DNA of 64,000 bases from Aurantimonas marina (GTDB lineage Bacteria; Pseudomonadota; Alphaproteobacteria; Rhizobiales; Rhizobiaceae), in the NCBI RefSeq assembly GCF_017183135.1, contig NZ_JADDXW010000004.1, forward strand, positions 1-64,000, read 5' to 3'. A model generated the notes under the pieces. The model was not told the origin of the DNA. It searched no databases and saw only the letters and a program-made list of their open reading frames with translations. Of this stretch, positions 56,058 to 64,000 are shown piece after piece. Within the stretch, counting starts at the first letter, position 1; every line of letters begins with the position of its first letter. A program made the position numbers and the translations under genes.

Positions 56058-57943
56058 CGGACGATCGCCTTGGCATTTTCTATGGCGGCCGGACTGACGC
56101 TGAGCGGCGTGTCGTTTTGCAGGAGCGTCACGTAGCTCTGCAGGAGATCGTTCTCGAAAATGCCCTTCAACTGCTGGCGCTCCTGCGCCGCGACATTCGC
56201 GGCCGGATCAGCGGGAGGCGCGACTTCAGTGACTTTCAGGACAATCTGGGAGCCCGGCTCGCGGCCCCGCGCGGTGGCAATGGTCCCATCGCCGCCGGAA
56301 AACGCTGCCGAGACGCCGACCTGACCCAGAACGGATGCGCCGGACTGACGCGTGATCGAAGCCGCCGTCTGCTTGCGCAGGCCTGATTCCGCCGCCACGT
56401 CGTCCATGGTCTTGCCAGCTTCGACTTCGGCCTTCAACGCGTTGGCTTTTTCGCTCAGGAGTCGCTGGGTCTCATCATTCTTCCAGTCGGCGAGCACGCG
56501 GTCGCGTGCTTCGTCGAAGGTGCGTTCGCGCGCCGGGTCGATGCTAACGACATCGTAGAAGACATAGCTGTTCGATTCGAAATTGATCGGCACATTGTCG
56601 AATCCCGGCTCGGTCTCGAAGGCACCGGCAAGAAGCTCTTCCGCCGCCGGAAGTTCCGCGATCGGCGCGCCATCGGGGGCACGCCCTTGGGCGTCGACCG
56701 CCGGAACGGTTTCGGCCGAAATACCCGCGGCCTGGGCCGCCTCGGCGAAGCTGGCACCACCGGCGCGCGCATCCTCGAAAGCGTTGTACGCGCTGGCGGC
56801 GGTGTCGTTCGCTGCGACGAGCGCCAGATCCTTGCGTATCTCGTCCGAGACATCGGCGAGCGGACTCACACCCACCGGCTGGATTTCCGAAACGCGCAGG
56901 ATCGCCGGGCCGAAGGCCCCGGCAACAACGTCCGATATCGCCCCTTCGCCCAGGGAAAACGCCGCTTCGGAGACCTTCGCGTCCGGAATTTCAGATTTGG
57001 AGACCAAGCCGAGGTCGGTATCTTCGACGGTCCGTCCGGCCTCCTTGGCGACATCTTCAAAGCTCGCGCCACCGTCCAGCTTGGCCTTGGCTGCGTCGGC
57101 GGCCGCCTTGTCGGCGAAGACGATCTGCTGGACCCGCCGCCGCTCCGGCGTGGTATAGCGCTCCTTCCTCTGCTCGTAGTCCGCCTTCACCTGCTTGTCG
57201 GTGATTGCTGCCGGATCGCTGAGTGTTTCGGGCGTCAGGAGAGCATAGCTGATCGAGCGATACTCCGGCGCGGCGTATTTCGCCTTGTTCTCCTCGAAAT
57301 AGGCCTTCAACACGTCGTCCGATGGATCGGCGACCGGTGGCACGGTCGAAGGCGTCAGGCTGATATAATCGACCGTCCGACGCTCGCCATTGTAGAGGCC
57401 GAGTGCTGTCTCGAACGTCACGGGCGTGTTGCCGCCTTGCGAGATCGCCTCGACGATCTGGCTGCGAATGGCGGCGTCTTCCTGGCTGCGGATATAGTCC
57501 CGCTCCCGGATCCGGGCATTGGCGAGGACAGCTTGAAAGGCGTTGCGCGAAAAATTTCCGGACGCATCCTGAAACGAGGGGTCGGCCGCGATTAGACGGG
57601 CCAGGCGATCTTCCGAGAGGCCGAGGCCGATGCGACGGCCCTGTTCGTCAAGCATGGCGCCTGCCACAAGCTGGCTGAGGACGCTCTGGTCAACGCCGAA
57701 CACGGCGGACTCCTCGGTGGTTGGGCGGCGGCCAATCTGCTGCGCGACGCGGGCCTGGGCGCGGTTGTAGGCCAAGGCGTAGTCTTCCAGCGAGACCTCA
57801 GTCTTGCCAGCGGTCAGTACCGTGGTCGCCGTGTCGCCGCGAAAGACGTCACCGATTCCCCAGGCCGCGAAGCTGACGACGAGAAGGGCCAGCAGGATCT
57901 TCGCGGTCCAGCCGGAAATGCTGCCTCGGAGCGTGTTGAGCAT
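56054..57943 (-). CDS. PpiD-like periplasmic chaperone / peptidylprolyl isomerase (SurA N-domain)
   Basis: A 629-residue inner-membrane-anchored periplasmic folding factor. It starts [34 protein letters not shown], the single anchor of PpiD proteins, then a SurA-like chaperone domain ([43 protein letters not shown]) and a parvulin-like region with [33 protein letters not shown]. The long upstream in-frame extension lacks homology, so ATG 57943, with GGGAG upstream, is chosen. It is coupled to trpD. Confidence 0.9.
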   Translation of the reverse strand: MLNTLRGSISGWTAKILLALLVVSFAAWGIGDVFRGDTATTVLTAGKTEVSLEDYALAYNRAQARVAQQIGRRPTTEESAVFGVDQSVLSQLVAGAMLDEQGRRIGLGLSEDRLARLIAADPSFQDASGNFSRNAFQAVLANARIRERDYIRSQEDAAIRSQIVEAISQGGNTPVTFETALGLYNGERRTVDYISLTPSTVPPVADPSDDVLKAYFEENKAKYAAPEYRSISYALLTPETLSDPAAITDKQVKADYEQRKERYTTPERRRVQQIVFADKAAADAAKAKLDGGASFEDVAKEAGRTVEDTDLGLVSKSEIPDAKVSEAAFSLGEGAISDVVAGAFGPAILRVSEIQPVGVSPLADVSDEIRKDLALVAANDTAASAYNAFEDARAGGASFAEAAQAAGISAETVPAVDAQGRAPDGAPIAELPAAEELLAGAFETEPGFDNVPINFESNSYVFYDVVSIDPARERTFDEARDRVLADWKNDETQRLLSEKANALKAEVEAGKTMDDVAAESGLRKQTAASITRQSGASVLGQVGVSAAFSGGDGTIATARGREPGSQIVLKVTEVAPPADPAANVAAQERQQLKGIFENDLLQSYVTLLQNDTPLSVSPAAIENAKAIVR

Positions 57944-58154
57944 CGTGGTCTCCCTTCGCCCACCCGACCTTCGCGGCAGCGAAGCGAGGCAAGGGCGTCT
58001 ATCGTTCTCAGCCTTAATAGGAAACAGCGCAGGCCGGGCGCAAGCAGGCTGAGCGATTGATTTCTCGGCTCCCTCGCAAATTGCCGACCGACGATGATAG
58101 GTATGCGCCATCAGGTTCGCGCCCTCCGCGCGGCCCCAGGGAGTAGATATCGAC

Positions 58155-58913
58155 ATGCAGCCAAGGCCACTGATCGCGGGTAACTGGAAGATGAACGGGC
58201 AGTTGTCGGCACTGACGGAACTCAAGGACATCGCCGACGCCGCCGGTCGTGGGCTCGCCGAAGGCCGCGACCTGCTTATCTTTCCACCGGCGACGATTCT
58301 GTCCGCAAGTCGCGGGATTCTCGGCGAGAACGTTGCAGTCGGAGGGCAGGATTGCCATCCGGCTGAAAGCGGTGCCCACACCGGCGATATCTCCGCCGCG
58401 ATGCTGAAGGATGTCGGCGCGCGGTACGTCATCGTCGGTCATTCGGAGCGTCGCGCCGATCACGGCGAGTCGGATGCGTTGGTTCGGGCGAAGGCGGAAG
58501 CGGCCATGAAGGCCGGGCTTGTCGCTGTGATCTGCGTCGGCGAGACCGAGGCGGAACGCGAAGCTGGCCAGACGTTGGAGGTCCTTGGAGCGCAACTGGC
58601 CGGCTCTCTACCGGACGAATTGACCGGCGAGACCGCGGTTGTCGCCTACGAGCCGGTCTGGGCGATCGGAACCGGACGCACGCCGACCGTCGTCGACGTG
58701 AAACAGGTTCACGATTTCATTCGCAAGACCTTGTCGGATCGCTTTGGCGAAGCTGTCGCCTCGGCGGTCCGAATCCTTTATGGTGGATCGGTCAAACCCG
58801 CGAACGCGTCCGAGCTTCTGGCCGTCGACAACGTCGATGGCGCGCTCGTCGGCGGCGCGAGCTTGAAGGCGTCCGACTTCATCGCGATATGCGAGGCCGT
58901 CGTCATTTCCTGA
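58155..58913 (+). CDS. tpiA: Triosephosphate isomerase
   Basis: TpiA interconverts dihydroxyacetone phosphate and glyceraldehyde-3-phosphate. The 252-residue TIM barrel shows IAGNWKMNG with Lys12, VIVGHSERR with His96, and [12 protein letters not shown] with catalytic Glu166, and a phosphate-binding C-terminus [11 protein letters not shown]. It is divergent from the ppiD-like gene across a 211-base gap that must hold both promoters and is upstream of secG. Confidence 0.97.
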   Translation: MQPRPLIAGNWKMNGQLSALTELKDIADAAGRGLAEGRDLLIFPPATILSASRGILGENVAVGGQDCHPAESGAHTGDISAAMLKDVGARYVIVGHSERRADHGESDALVRAKAEAAMKAGLVAVICVGETEAEREAGQTLEVLGAQLAGSLPDELTGETAVVAYEPVWAIGTGRTPTVVDVKQVHDFIRKTLSDRFGEAVASAVRILYGGSVKPANASELLAVDNVDGALVGGASLKASDFIAICEAVVIS

Positions 58914-59009
58914 CCAAAACGGCGATGAAACACCGAATCCGGTTGGAAAGCCGGCCGCGCTTCTGTAGAAGGCGCGCAATTCCTAAAATCGACGCGCTGC
59001 GAAAGTTCA

Positions 59010-59648
59010 ATGGAAACCATTCTTATCGTCATCCACTTGATGATCGTCATCGCGCTCGTCATCGTGGTGCTGTTGCAACGCTCCGAGGGCGGCGCCCTGG
59101 GTATCGGGGGCGGTGGCGGCGGCCTGATGTCGGCCCGTGGCGCGGCCAATGCGCTGACCCGCACGACGGGAATCCTGGCGGCGGCCTTCTTCGTTACGTC
59201 GCTGTCGCTCGGCATTCTCGCCCGCTATGGTGGGCAGCCGACGGACATTCTCGATCGCCTGCCGACCACTCAGGGCGGCAATGATCAAGGCGGTAGCTTG
59301 CTGGATCAACTGGGTGCTCTGCCGGAGCAGGAGGGGGCATCCGGCAATGCCGGTCAGGCGCCGCAGGCGGACGCCGCCGCAACGGACGTGACGCCATCGG
59401 ATCCGAACGCGCCGAGCGCAGCGCCGTTGATGCCGGAGGACGCCACCGGAACGGCCGTGCCGCAGTCGGCTCCGGCCGAAGACGCTTCGAGGTCGGCCGT
59501 CACGCCGGAGCCGCAGATTCCGGCCAATCCAGCTCCGAGCGCGCCGAATGCCGCCGAGGATCCGACGGTTCCGCCGGTAGAGGCTGCGCCAGCCGGTGTC
59601 GAACGGCCAGTCGATGGCGGCACTTCGCCGTCCGGGACCGCCCAGTAG
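59010..59648 (+). CDS. secG: Preprotein translocase subunit SecG, with extended tail
   Basis: SecG is a small subunit of the SecYEG channel. The first 75 residues hold two membrane segments (METILIVIHLMIVIALVIVVLLQ and TRTTGILAAAFFVTSLSLGILA) with the family motif L-L-Q-x-S/G-E-G-G-A-L-G-I-G-G between. The remaining 135 residues are a Pro/Ala/Asp/Gln-rich disordered tail, typical in alphaproteobacteria but long. Total length 212. It is preceded by tpiA and followed by a terminator. Confidence 0.93.
   Translation: METILIVIHLMIVIALVIVVLLQRSEGGALGIGGGGGGLMSARGAANALTRTTGILAAAFFVTSLSLGILARYGGQPTDILDRLPTTQGGNDQGGSLLDQLGALPEQEGASGNAGQAPQADAAATDVTPSDPNAPSAAPLMPEDATGTAVPQSAPAEDASRSAVTPEPQIPANPAPSAPNAAEDPTVPPVEAAPAGVERPVDGGTSPSGTAQ

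Positions 59649-64000
<4,352 letters not shown>

Overview
The window looks like a chromosomal segment of a GC-rich alphaproteobacterium of the Rhizobiales (Hyphomicrobiales). Several things point there: the gene runs glmU-glmS-DUF502-recG-sdhE-mfd and trpD-trpC-moaC-moeA-lexA next to ppiD, tpiA-secG-pyrG-kdsA-eno; a phosphatidylcholine synthase; an IalB-family protein; HspQ; and an alphaproteobacterial SOS box (GTTC-N7-GTTC) in front of lexA. I cannot name the genus from sequence alone.

Layout. 1-3.9 kb: end of a phage-like element with HK97-type capsid, prohead protease and portal genes, a protein with four zinc fingers and a small ORF. It stops at the 3' end of a tRNA-Lys(TTT) gene, the usual integration target of such elements. 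4.3-22.4 kb: core genes for CcdA, UDP-GlcNAc synthesis (GlmU, GlmS), RecG, SdhE, Mfd, secreted proteins, a family 5 solute-binding protein, IalB, HspQ, an AEC transporter, a UbiH-type hydroxylase and phosphatidylcholine synthase. 22.5-29.6 kb: a quinone oxidoreductase, then a cytosine-deaminase-like amidohydrolase with a complete BMP-type nucleobase/nucleoside ABC transporter.

29.7-42.1 kb: an aromatic-acid catabolic region resembling the aerobic 2-aminobenzoyl-CoA (or salicylyl-CoA) pathway. It has SDR, MarR, enoyl-CoA hydratase, CoA ligase, RidA, alpha/beta hydrolase, a stand-alone RAM domain, an FAD hydroxylase, a cupin and a five-gene branched-chain-type ABC transporter. The three central catabolic genes (bifunctional monooxygenase/reductase, CoA ligase and enoyl-CoA hydratase) are wrecked by deletions and frameshifts, while the transporter, regulator and accessory genes are intact. 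The same 18-bp motif, TAGTTTA-N4-TAAAATA, lies in front of all three transcription units, so I infer a MarR regulon whose control sites outlived the pathway.

42.3-51.2 kb: an accessory group with two c-type cytochromes, a YeeE/YedE (PmpAB-like) pair next to a BigR/SqrR-like ArsR regulator with the persulfide-sensing cysteine pair, a multicopper oxidase, an L,D-transpeptidase, small membrane and secreted proteins and a P2-type cation ATPase. 51.4-64 kb returns to core genes: lexA, moeA, moaC, trpC, trpD and ppiD on the minus strand, then tpiA, secG, pyrG, a VOC protein, kdsA and eno (cut by the window end) on the plus strand.
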